A stretch of DNA of 14,155 bases from Temnopleurus reevesii (Eukaryota; Echinodermata; Echinoidea; Temnopleuroida; Temnopleuridae): contig BQKZ01000572.1 of the NCBI GenBank assembly GCA_036244855.1, positions 64,185-78,339 on the forward strand, written 5' to 3'. Positions 1 to 7,872 of this stretch are shown in pieces (position 1 is the first letter of the stretch; each line of letters starts with the position of its first letter). The translations under genes were made by a program, and so were the position numbers. Below the pieces are notes generated by a model. That model was not told the DNA's origin and searched no databases. It saw only the letters and a list, made by a program, of their open reading frames with translations.

Positions 1-14
1 AGAGAGAGAGAGAG
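1..14. repeat. (AG)n microsatellite, cut by window edge
   Basis: The window opens inside an uninterrupted AG dinucleotide run that continues off the left edge, so its true length is unknown. The next ~115 bases are ordinary AT-rich DNA with no recognisable feature. Confidence 0.9.
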
Positions 15-130
15 GGTGAGAATGTGAGGATGTATATGGCCCCAGTGAAGACGTTAGAACTACAAACAAACAAAAACATAATGTAACAAAATCTTGAAGA
101 TAAACAAAATAACATATATATATTTCTTGG

Positions 131-830
131 GGAACAGAATGGAAGGAGGAAACGGACAATGAAGAAGGAGAAGAAGATCGACGAAGAAGCAGATGAAGAA
201 GAAGAAAAAGAAGAAGAGGATGAAGAAAGGGGAGAAGAACAAAAAGGAAGGAAAGGAAGACGAAGGGAAAATGGAAGAGAAAAACTTAGAGAAAAGGTAA
301 TAGTAGCACGAGAAAGATAACATGCTGACTGGTAGGAGGAAAGGAAGGAAGGGGAAGGGGTGAAAGAGGAAAGTGGGATAGGTTAATAGAGGAAATTGGA
401 AAAAGAGGAGAACAAAGAAAAAAAGGAAGAAGAAAAGGAAGAAGAAGAAAAAGGGTTGAAGAAGAAGAAGGAAAATAGGAACAATAAAATAAGAAAACAA
501 AGAGGAAACGGTAAATGAGACGAAGATGGAAGAAATAAAGATGGGGGAAAATGAAAGATGATGATGTTGAAGAAAAAGAAGAGCATTAAGAAGAAGGAGA
601 ATGAGCAGTAAGGAAATGAGGAGGAACAAGAGGCGTAAGGAGAAGAGGGGAAGAAGGAGAAAAACAAGTTAGAGAAAGAGGAAAGAGGAGAAGATGAAGA
701 ACTCGGGAGGAGGAGGAAGGTGAAGAAGAAGGATAACAAGAAAAAGAAGAAGAAAATAAAAAAGAAGAACAGAATTAGGAGAAGAAGAATACGGAGGAGG
801 AGGAGGAGGAGGACCAGGATAAGGACAAGT
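131..830 (+). repeat. Purine-rich low-complexity tract (GAA/GGA type)
   Basis: About 700 bases in which the plus strand is almost entirely A and G, built from irregular GAA, GGA, AAG and AGG triplets. It includes a pure GGA run at about 793-812. Pyrimidine interruptions are short and scattered. The long minus-strand open frames here (60-629 and 383-910) are only the translation of the CTT/TTC/TCC strand: they give F/S/L/P-rich nonsense with no domain, so they are not called as genes. Homopurine mirror-like tracts of this kind can form triplex DNA; that is known of the class and not shown here. Confidence 0.9.
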
Positions 831-1149
831 GCCGTCAATGAAGTAATAATGGCTGTATCCTGAGGCATTTGTTGTAGATTGATCAAGTGGACTTCAGTAT
901 AAATTGGCAAGTAATATTCCTATGAGAAACAGTAATGCTTGCCAGCCGGCGAAATAAAAAAAAAACACTTGATCTACAGATCCATTCCAGATCAATTCTC
1001 CGGGATTGGCATTGTAGTTTGTGGGTGATAAAAGAGCATATTGATTTAATTCTATTACACACATTGAATTAGATACTCCTCATTTGTTTGTGGTATTTAG
1101 TGCTTTTACATTGCTAAACTGATTTCATTTTCATAATCAGTTAATAGGA
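831..1149. other. Unique AT-rich DNA, no gene seen
   Basis: Ordinary-composition sequence between the purine tract and the CA-rich block. There is no sustained open frame, RNA gene or repeat beyond short A and T runs. Confidence 0.6.
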
Positions 1150-1375
1150 TCTCTCTCACGCACGCACACACGCACACACAGACATATCACATGCGAGAGA
1201 AAACAGGCAACCGGGAAAACTAAAACACACACACGCACACACACACACACAAACGCACGAACGCAGATTTCGTTCTTTTTCCTCCTCTGTCTTTCCCTTA
1301 GATCTCTGCGTCTATCTGTTCATCAATATCACATACACACGAACGCACGCACGTACATATACAGATGTTCAACGT
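1150..1375. repeat. Imperfect (CA)n / CACG-rich microsatellite block
   Basis: There are three clusters of CA repeats interrupted by CACG and CGCA units, at about 1150-1190, 1224-1265 and 1328-1362, separated by unique sequence. The alternating purine-pyrimidine pattern with CG steps is the classical Z-DNA-prone type. No coding content. Confidence 0.85.
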
Positions 1376-1665
1376 GTAAATGAGCTGTATGATTATGATT
1401 TTCGGAACATAAGCAGCGAATATATCATCCCTTTACCAACGGCGTCAAACATCACAATGTCATCTCGAAATTGTCCAAATAATTATATATCCATACCTAA
1501 GGGTTACTCGCTCATCATGTTCAGAAATAAAGGCTTATTCAAGATCAAACGAAGCAGGCTGTGACATCCATCTCGACAGATAACCGAACCACCGAGAAGC
1601 CCTGATTCTATGAGTTACTGTCATTCGAACACCATGAACACATGTATCTCCAATGCTTTAAAATT
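1376..1665. other. Unique intergenic or intronic DNA
   Basis: Mixed-composition sequence, moderately rich in CG dinucleotides, with no open frame of note and no RNA gene recognised. It runs up to the left end of the first foldback element. Confidence 0.5.
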
Positions 1666-1826
1666 CGCCACGGCATTTTTAAAGTTTAGAACGACCTTTC
1701 TGAGGAAAAACGCTAATACATGCGTAGACAGAACGCCAGACGAACTCTATGAACGTCGTTTTCCAGAGTCTTTTTAAAACTTTTTGAACGTTTGGTCGAC
1801 GTAGGCTAAAATGAAAATGTGTGACG
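1666..1826. mobile_element. Short foldback MITE-like element, copy 1
   Basis: The two ends are imperfect inverted repeats. The left end starts CGCCACGGCATTTTTAAAG with TTTAG and CGACC following. The reverse complement of the right end starts CGTCACACATTTTCATTTTA, then GCCTACGTCGACC. The right half, read on the plus strand (AG..TTTTTAA ... GTCGACGTAGGCTAAAA ... TGACG), aligns with the right arm of the element at 2759-3002. The inner left segment GAAAAACGCT also matches that element. A TTAA lies 4 bases outside the left end (1658-1661), as in the other copy; no TTAA is seen on the right. It carries no coding capacity, so it would be non-autonomous. The family relation rests on alignment by eye and the element is clearly decayed. 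Confidence 0.5.
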
Positions 1827-1976
1827 AAAAAACGGGCAGAATTTGATCTGATTTTATTTTATTTCTAAGTACAAATGAATGATTATTGGTTTTGGCTCCC
1901 TCTTCCTTAATGGAGACCTGACAAGAAAGGCAAGGAGGGAGAGAGAAGAAGAAAATAAAAGGTCTTCAAGAAATAT
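1827..1976. other. Unique DNA with a short GA-rich stretch
   Basis: Contains a purine-rich run at about 1922-1975 (AGGGAGAGAGAAGAAG-like). The 72-codon open frame across 1879-2097 has no recognisable domain and runs through the low-complexity stretch and the C-rich motif, so it is not called as a gene. Confidence 0.5.
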
Positions 1977-1998
1977 GAGGTTTGGGAGCTCAAACCTC
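1977..1998. repeat. Perfect 8-bp-stem hairpin
   Basis: GAGGTTTG (1977-1984) and CAAACCTC (1991-1998) are exact reverse complements separated by a 6-base loop, GGAGCT. It lies 4 bases before the C-rich four-tract motif, so a structure in one would affect the other. Function unknown. Confidence 0.75.
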
Positions 1999-2002
1999 GC
2001 AA

Positions 2003-2030
2003 CCCCACCCCACCCCCTCTTACCGCCCCC
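2003..2030 (-). other. G-quadruplex / i-motif candidate
   Basis: The plus strand has four C tracts: C4 at 2003-2006, C4 at 2008-2011, C5 at 2013-2017 and C5 at 2026-2030. The minus strand therefore carries four G tracts of at least four with loops of 8, 1 and 1 bases. One loop is one base over the strict 1-7 rule, but the tract lengths allow four-layer stacking. This is the strongest quadruplex motif in the window. Confidence 0.65.
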
Positions 2031-2599
2031 AGGATACGCACATTGGGATATTTATTTTGGCTATCTGATTTGTTTCACCAATTCAATTTCAAAGTAAGTA
2101 ACGACTATAAGAAAGGCTGATATACGCGGCTGCGTTGTGTTCAAACATGATGTTCAATTATCAACTACAAAAATGCACGTCGTTTTAAAAACACAATATA
2201 ATCTATTTCCGTAAAATTAAGTCGAACGCCAATGCTATAGTCCTTTGTAATGCTATTCAAATCGGAACCGGCTTGTGATTGCTGTGTCCGCACATTTCAA
2301 TACACAGCGAACGGATTCATTGTCCGTGACCGACTTCATTTTGTAGAAATAGTTTATATCGTGTTTAAAAATCATACAGCCTTTCGTAACTTAATTTTAA
2401 AAATAAACACCTCTCATGTAGTACTTTATCCACGATCACGTCCCAGTCTTTCTAAAATTCATTCTTAACTTCAGGAACGACTTTTGGAAATACAGCCCTG
2501 ATTGGATTACAAGTTAACCCAGCTCGCACGGGGCACAGAGAACGATAATTGGGATAAACCACTTGAGTCAATGTGGTAGAAACGGAAAAATAACGTAAA
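2031..2599. other. Unique DNA, no gene supported
   Basis: Mixed AT-rich sequence. A 72-codon open frame at 2250-2468 has ordinary composition and no recognisable domain, and that length is expected by chance in DNA of this composition. No tRNA, LINE or LTR signature was seen. Confidence 0.5.
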
Positions 2600-2632
2600 T
2601 ACAGGGTGTCTCAATAAAACTTTCCCTTTTAG
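2600..2632 (+). mobile_element. Possible isolated transposon terminal sequence
   Basis: TACAGGGTGTCTCAATAAAA resembles ends of the TA-flanked ACAGGGTGTCCCAAAA type that recur in invertebrate DNA transposons. No inverted partner (GACACCCTGTA or a near variant) was found elsewhere in the window, and no transposase is seen. If real, it is a solo end or a long-decayed element. The identification is from memory of the class and is weak. Confidence 0.25.
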
Positions 2633-2686
2633 TCAAAAGTTAAAAGTAGTCAAAAGTAAATGACACTTTTTGTTTAAAAAAAGTGT
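2631..2686. repeat. Direct repeat plus 9-bp hairpin
   Basis: AGTCAAAAGT occurs at 2631-2640 and again at 2648-2657. Directly after, ACACTTTTT (2663-2671) and AAAAAGTGT (2678-2686) form an exact 9-bp inverted repeat around a 6-base loop. These sit between the transposon-end-like sequence and the larger foldback and may be remnants of the same inserted DNA. Confidence 0.6.
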
Positions 2687-2758
2687 TCGATCAAAATTGT
2701 GTCATAAATTTGTCTATTCCAAAGAAAATCACCTCATTCAGGATCTCCATTTAAAAAC

Positions 2759-3002
2759 CGACTCACATTTTTGCGTTTTTATCCTGCGTCGGCCCAGCGG
2801 TTTTTTTTTCGAAAATGAAAAACGCTCCCTGGACGTACAAAGACGCAAGTAATACTGTGGACTAGCGTTCGGCGTACGCTCCTTGAGCGCAAGCCAAGCG
2901 TAAGTCTACCGTCTGATCAACGTACATCGCGCGCTCTGGTAGCGTTTTTAATTTTCATACGCGCTGAGCCGACGCAGGCTAAAAACTCAAAGGTATGAGT
3001 CG
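2759..3002. mobile_element. Foldback MITE-like element, copy 2
   Basis: The left arm (2759-2832) and right arm (2935-3002) are inverted copies around a ~102-base centre. About 53 of 64 aligned positions match once a 6-base difference in an A/T run is set aside. The best block is CCTGCGTCGGC (2773-2783) against GCCGACGCAGG (2968-2978), an exact 11-bp match, and the outermost six bases CGACTC/GAGTCG also match. TTAA occurs just outside both ends (2751-2754 and 3006-3009), which could be a target-site duplication of the kind made by piggyBac or Kolobok elements. TTAA is common in AT-rich DNA, so this is suggestive only. The centre is rich in CG and GCGT/ACGC motifs. There is no open frame for a transposase, so it is non-autonomous. 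A shorter relative lies at 1666-1826. Confidence 0.7.
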
Positions 3003-3574
3003 TCCTTAAGTTCATTGGATGTTTTTTTGTATTTAATTTCTTTTGTACCTACGCTTTATTAGCTTTGTTCAGTCATTTTTTAATTTTTTTTAAATTAATT
3101 TTATTTTTTATGTTTGGGGCACTGGTAAATATAAAAGCAACCTGAATATTTTGTGTAAAGGAAATGAATGGGGAAATAAGTTTGAATGGAATCGAACATC
3201 GTTGTGTTTGCTTTTAAAAAAGTGGGGAATCAACATAAGTAAATGCAAATAAAAACTAATAAAGGAGGCAAAAATCCTTTAAGCAAATGGCTTAAGGGGT
3301 AGAATTTAGTTCGGGAACACAAAATATGCTATAACCTGATCGGGTGGTCTGACATTGCTCTCCACGATCGATTGCCCGGACCGATTTTGATAGAAATGAA
3401 GCTCCTCCGTCTAGTTTAGAAATACTCTTCAGGAACAGTTAATACAAATATGACCAGTTTGCAGGTGTGATTTTTTTTTTTCATGGCGCACTCTATATAA
3501 CCATACAGATCGAGGCTATGACCCTCGGAACCAAAGGTCAAGTGTGATGCGACAAACCCTAAGGAATTAATTTC
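3003..3574. other. Unique AT-rich DNA, no gene seen
   Basis: Contains T-rich runs (3067-3111 and a T run near 3472-3481) and no sustained open frame. CCGATTTTGATAGAAAT near 3382 looks faintly like a dispersed-repeat motif, but no element boundary could be found. Confidence 0.5.
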
Positions 3575-3889
3575 CTACGAAACGGCAGAGAAACCCATCC
3601 TAACTTTCCTCCACTTCCCCGGAAGACGCAGAGTGTTTGTGGAATATGATTGCAATGTTTTGTAATGGCGGTACTCTATAGGTTTCGCGCCTTGGGCTTC
3701 GTAGGTTGGGTTTCTTCCGACCAAGCCAAATTGTAAGATCTTTCGAGCTTTATTTACCCTCTGATCTGGATTTTGTGTCACGGTAGCTCGTCCAGACGCT
3801 TTATCAGCACGTTGAGTTATATTCGGAATATAACACAGGTAACACGCATATATTTTATGTGATATATGTGCGCCACGATTAAAACATAT
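3575..3889 (-). other. Unrecognised open frame, possibly a decayed exon
   Basis: A stop-to-stop frame of about 105 codons on the minus strand. The first conventional start in its main part would be a GTG at 3781, giving 69 codons. The last ~85 residues have protein-like composition for such AT-rich DNA: rich in R, K, Q, G and P, with NPDQRVNKARKILQFG early and LRLPGKWRKVRMGF near the end. I recognise no domain. There is no good ATG and no convincing splice acceptor upstream. In this composition a few frames this long are expected by chance in 14 kb. It could be an exon, a transposon remnant or noise; no function is proposed. Confidence 0.15.
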
Positions 3890-5526
3890 TTACGCCAAAG
3901 TGCAAGCATACCATTTGTATCATCTTTGGCCAAAGCTATGTGCATTTCGGTCTCCTTTCATTTCCATTTTACATGTAAACAATATTTTAAATAGTTCTGA
4001 AAAGACTGCACTGTTTGTTATTGACTTTAACGTCTACGCCGGTTTACTAATATATTCAAATTTATGTACGCGTTTTGCCAACAGACGTGTATAGCTTCGT
4101 GTTATTCCTTAAACTAGTTAGTAACAATTAAAGTACGATAATTGTAATCTGGCTGGCGTGCATATCTTGTTGCTCTGTCAGGCAAGCTTTTGGGTTGTCA
4201 AGAATAATCTGTCTGTACAAAAAAAACGCAAAAGATATTCATCTATTGTAAACCCGACTGTTCAATCCGTATCGACTAGCAGATATCGTTTAGATTCCTA
4301 TTCAATGACCCAATAGATATAGTTTCAAAATACGATCACGGTTTGACGTTCTTTCTCTCTTGATCGCCAACTTATTAGGTATTCATGACGAGTACCACAT
4401 TGCTAAGAAATGCGCAACCCTGTCCTCCGTCACGACCTGAAATATCTGCAATTAAATTCTGCGATCGTCGGGTCGTTAATGTAGAATATCAATGTCTCAC
4501 CACGTGCCACTAATTCCTAATATCCTCGTCGCCAGTAATGTGTGATCTTATTTGCTTGGCATCGTTATGGATATCGGCACAGGGATGCTCATTCACCAGA
4601 GGATTGAAAGAAAAACAATTCCACCATTTAAACGATGACTATAAAGATATCGCAGAATCAGTTTTTTCGTATTTTTAAGTCAAGATGATGTCCTATTAAT
4701 CAACTTATCTTAAACTTTTTAAAGATCTGGTACGTGATACCTATTAAGAATATTTTTCTCCACAATTTGAAACAAAAGTTAGTTTGCTGATTAATGCAAA
4801 AGCGAATTGTTCTCAGATCTGCCCGTGCTTGATCCAGTCGCTCTGTTGAACATTAAATGTAAATGATAAAGGCGACGAATTGCATTTCGCTACCAGGAAT
4901 CAATTTGCGCGGCAAGTTTAAAAGCATCATTTGACTTGTCAGAAATGAATTAAGGGCAATCGGGTAAAAACACCACTTTTGTCCAACCAAAACCTAATTT
5001 GTTAAAAACGTTCTACTCAAACTCAAGACTTGAGCGCTTTCCCCCTCAGGATAACCTCAACCTACGATACCTACAAGGAGTTAATGGCTTATCCATTATA
5101 GGTTTATAACCTGTCTATAAAACATGCTTTACGGGTCGTCTCTCTGCAGCGATTTAAGATCTCACCTGTGTGGTCACGTCCAGCCTCTCAATTCAACCCC
5201 AGAGCCCACTTACTCCAGTTCCAACCATGTCCAGTTCCAGATTCCCCTCTTAAATTCAAACGATAAGAGCCCTTTAAAGCATTTAAACTGCAACACGAAC
5301 TTCCAACTGACCATTTCTCGGATTGCCTAGAGAGGGGTGGCGTTAATAGAGGTAAAGAGGTATATTTGCTCCAGGGATTTCTTTGTTACAGGTAGATATG
5401 GGAAGTAGATTTTGACAAATACATTAGTCCTCCGAATATTGCCAGCTGTACATTCCGCTTGTTTTTGCTTGCCTAAGTACGTTTATTTTTTATTGAAAGT
5501 TTTAAGACTCGTGATATCAGCAAGCG
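3890..5526. other. Long stretch without recognisable genes
   Basis: About 1.6 kb of AT-rich, mostly unique sequence. Open frames at 3900-4094 and 5124-5330 are 64-68 codons, have no recognisable domain and are within chance length. Small features only: CCAGTTCCA twice near 5214-5241, and a TATA-like TATAAAAC near 5116 with no downstream coding frame. No tRNA, rRNA, LINE or LTR signature was seen. Confidence 0.5.
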
Positions 5527-5550
5527 TTCACTGTCATGGATAATAGTGAA
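5527..5550. repeat. Short inverted repeat
   Basis: TTCACT (5527-5532) and AGTGAA (5545-5550) are exact reverse complements around 12 bases. It sits about 20 bases before the large hairpin and may be flanking structure of the same inserted sequence, though a 6-bp match is weak on its own. Confidence 0.35.
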
Positions 5551-5571
5551 TTTTTTTTCGAAATTGATGGT

Positions 5572-5673
5572 CGATGGCTTGCGAACGAAAGAAAACGACA
5601 GAGCGTCTGATGTGCGCTTCAGTTCTTGCGCACATCAGTTGCGCACTCGTTTTCAACCGTTTACAAGCCATCG
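5572..5673. repeat. 102-bp hairpin-forming palindrome (miRNA-like or MITE)
   Basis: The arms 5572-5617 and 5628-5673 pair across all 46 positions with no bulge: 38 positions pair (two as G-T), 8 mismatch, and the loop is 10 bases. The inner 11 bp (CTGATGTGCGC with GCGCACATCAG) and outer 10 bp (CGATGGCTTG with CAAGCCATCG) are perfect, as is a 7-bp block GAAAACGA/TCGTTTTC with its neighbour. Either a microRNA-precursor-like transcript or a small palindromic transposon would look like this. The mismatches cluster in the middle (positions 17-19 and 28-31 of the stem), which is not the pattern of a fresh duplication. The 115-codon open frame over it (5546-5893) runs into microsatellite and is judged spurious. 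Confidence 0.75.
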
Positions 5674-5845
5674 TCTTCCAAATCTAAATGGGGAAGATGG
5701 GTGCAGTAGTTTATTGAATAACTTAAAACCCAGTGGAGGAATAAAACTTGGCCTGGTGATTGTTTTTAAAGTGTCAACTTGTACTTTACCCCACCCGATC
5801 CAACCGTTTCTAATTATCCACATATCCCTGTATCTATTCATTTCT
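5674..5845. other. Unique DNA before the microsatellite cluster
   Basis: Ordinary-composition sequence linking the hairpin to the CA-rich block. Nothing recognisable beyond spurious open frames on both strands. Confidence 0.4.
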
Positions 5846-6107
5846 CTCTATAGCACACGCAAAAACACACACCCACACTCAAATGCGTCCTGATACGAAC
5901 CCATCACACGTATGCTCACACACAAATGATAAATAAGATCTAATGCAGATGTGAACATTCCCTCCTTCTCTGTTGATCCCATTCCTTTCATTCCGTGTAC
6001 CTGATGCACATATAAATACACACTCACTCTCTCTACCACACACACACACACACACACATACACACACACATACATACACACACATAAATACACACTCACT
6101 CTCTCTA

Positions 6108-6154
<47 letters not shown>

Positions 6155-6394
6155 CACACCTATACACATAAATACACACATATAGTTACACGCATAGTCT
6201 CTATCTCTCTCTTTGATAAACACTCCCACACTCAAATTCTCTCCTTCTATTTCTTTTGTTTTTACTCTCTCTTTCATTTATTTTTATCTATATATCTTCT
6301 ATTCTTACTCTCTTTCTCTACCCCTTCCTTCTCTCTTTTCTCTATCTCGGTAATATATGAAGTCATTCACGCACCTTTTCTAGTTTACTTTCTT

Positions 6395-6427
<33 letters not shown>

Positions 6428-6460
6428 GTCTCTCTCTCACTCTATCTCTTTCTCCCTTCC
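5846..6460. repeat. Compound microsatellite cluster: CA, TA, CT
   Basis: From left to right on the plus strand: scattered CACA (5851-5880), long (CA)n with CATA variants (6037-6140), a short (TA)n at about 6142-6154, TCTC-rich mixed sequence, then a long (CT)n with TCTG variants (6390-6450). The overlapping frames on both strands translate to H/T- and C/V-rich repeats and are artefacts. Alternating CA next to TA and polypyrimidine CT makes this a candidate for Z-DNA and triplex structure. Confidence 0.9.
6012..6155 (+). repeat. 72-bp tandem duplication inside the CA array
   Basis: The non-repeat tag ATAAATACACACTCACTCTC, followed by TCTA and (CA)n, starts at 6012 and again at 6084, giving a 72-base period. 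A shorter version of the tag, ATAAATACACAC, recurs at 6168, 84 bases on. The tag lets the event be distinguished from simple slippage of CA units: a whole unit containing tag plus CA run was duplicated. Confidence 0.8.
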
Positions 6461-6461
6461 A

Positions 6462-6594
6462 ATCACACCTGGGTAGAGTGCAGCATAATGTGAATATATT
6501 TTTGCCATAGAAAATTAAAGCCATGAATTGGATTCACACCTTCGACCGATTTGTTGAAAGGCGAGAGTCAGAGCCACACTGATACGGCGCTTCC
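6462..6594 (-). mobile_element. Decayed tRNA-derived SINE
   Basis: On the minus strand, a box B-like GGTGTGAATCC (6540-6530) matches the consensus GGTTCGANTCC at 9 of 11 positions. A box A-like TATCAGTGTGGC (6584-6573) fits TRGCNNAGYNGG at 9 of 12. The two starts are 44 bases apart, as in a tRNA. Between them is CTCTCGCCTTTCAACAAAT, a phrase seen in invertebrate tRNA-derived SINEs. Downstream, the CACTCTACCCAGGTGT segment (6480-6465) also resembles a conserved SINE body. The T stem and acceptor stem do not pair well, so it is not a working tRNA gene. The 3' end runs into the CT microsatellite. Family assignment is from memory. Confidence 0.5.
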
Positions 6595-7811
6595 ACACTT
6601 TTGACTACTTCCCTGGCTGAGTGAGAGGGGCGTAATGTGAAACATAACGATTCAATGTCTAGACTTAATGTGTTGTTAAACGTTTATCTTTTTAGGCAAT
6701 GTGAAAATCGATCTATGAATGTTCTACGTCGTCACAAGTTAAACCATTCTTCACCCCTTCAATCGCACATGGACGCGTACAATCCATTAACATCTCAATC
6801 AAACCACAATTTCGTACAACACCAAGCGATTTTTGCGGTGAGAATCGTTCAATCGTTGTCATTTGACACCTTAATCTGCATTTTTTGTTTTGAAAGCAGA
6901 AACGAAAACAATCCCGAAAATTGCTCTGAATAAATACACGCCTGTTTAAAAGCAATTCCAGTGTTATTAGCTATGTTTATGTAGCTGAGGGTCCTCGTAT
7001 ACCTAATCGCGTTTCTAAGTCTAGAAATTACCGGAGGGCAATTGAATAGCTTTATCAGAATATTTTGGTAATTCTATCTTGAAGAATAATATTGGCCTAC
7101 AAATATGAATCTAGGGGGCAAGGATGAACACGAGCCCAACTCCTATGATTTCAACCTTAGCATATCTGGGTCAGTGAATCCTAAGATAACCGCAGTGGTT
7201 TAGATACAACGAAGATTTCATACAAAGAGGCATATAAGCTGTAAGATTTAAACCGAAAGATTAGTTTCGGGAGAGATGGCGCTTCAGATATTTAACTACT
7301 TTGTGAGCTGGAGTAAACGTATTACCATGATGCAGGGTTTTTTTTCAATAGCAAATTAGAGCATGTTCATAGTTTCTTTGAATAAAATCGATCGAGAAAT
7401 AGCTTAATTATCGCAAAAAAATGCTGCTGCGGTCGCTCTCCCCAGCACAACATGCTTCATGTACAAAATGAACGCAAACTCACACACCGCAGACAATACC
7501 ATCGATCGCTCCGCCCATTCCGGGCCGACGCTCCCCCATGCGAAAGCACTTAGCACACCGTAGGATTAATGGCTGCTTGGCGTGTTCGACGTAAAGTACA
7601 CCATAATACGTGCAACAATCTTCTCCTAATTTAGTACACAGTTATATTTTTGCATGTAAAGCAACGTGTGAATAAATCAGCTCGTTTCACATCACTTTGT
7701 GCATCCCGACCATTACGAATCTATACCTATAAAAGCTCTATTATATATTTTAGAACAAATTTTTAGCTATAATTTTGACGCCCATTTAACTCTGACCCCC
7801 TAAGGCCAACC
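6595..7811. other. Long stretch without recognisable genes
   Basis: About 1.2 kb of AT-rich DNA. Open frames at 6637-6933 (plus, 98 codons) and 6713-6955 (minus, 80 codons) overlap on opposite strands, have no recognisable domain and are of chance length. A locally GC-richer segment at about 7427-7570 holds CG dinucleotides and a CCGCCC motif, with no open frame attached. Just before the CA array, three C5 tracts occur (7796-7800, 7813-7817, 7820-7824), one short of a standard quadruplex motif. Confidence 0.5.
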
Positions 7812-7872
7812 ACCCCCAACCCCCACAAACACACACACACACACACATAAACATACACTCACACACACACAA
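7812..7872. repeat. C-rich then (CA)n microsatellite
   Basis: Two C5 tracts are followed by a (CA)n run from about 7825 to 7848 and, after ATAAACATACACTC, a second CA run to 7872. Simple repeat, no coding content. Confidence 0.85.

Noticed and set aside
60..910. Long minus-strand open frames of 189 and 175 codons
   Set aside because: They translate the pyrimidine strand of the purine tract into F/S/L-rich repeats with no domain.
5848..6277. Open frames on both strands rich in CV or HT repeats
   Set aside because: They are translations of CA/GT dinucleotide arrays; all frames of such arrays stay open.
6637..6955. Overlapping opposite-strand frames of 98 and 80 codons
   Set aside because: No recognisable domain and no regulatory context; lengths are expected by chance.
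7188..7242. Second tRNA-like box A (ACCGCAGTGG)
   Set aside because: No box B at the expected 44-base distance and no SINE-like body.
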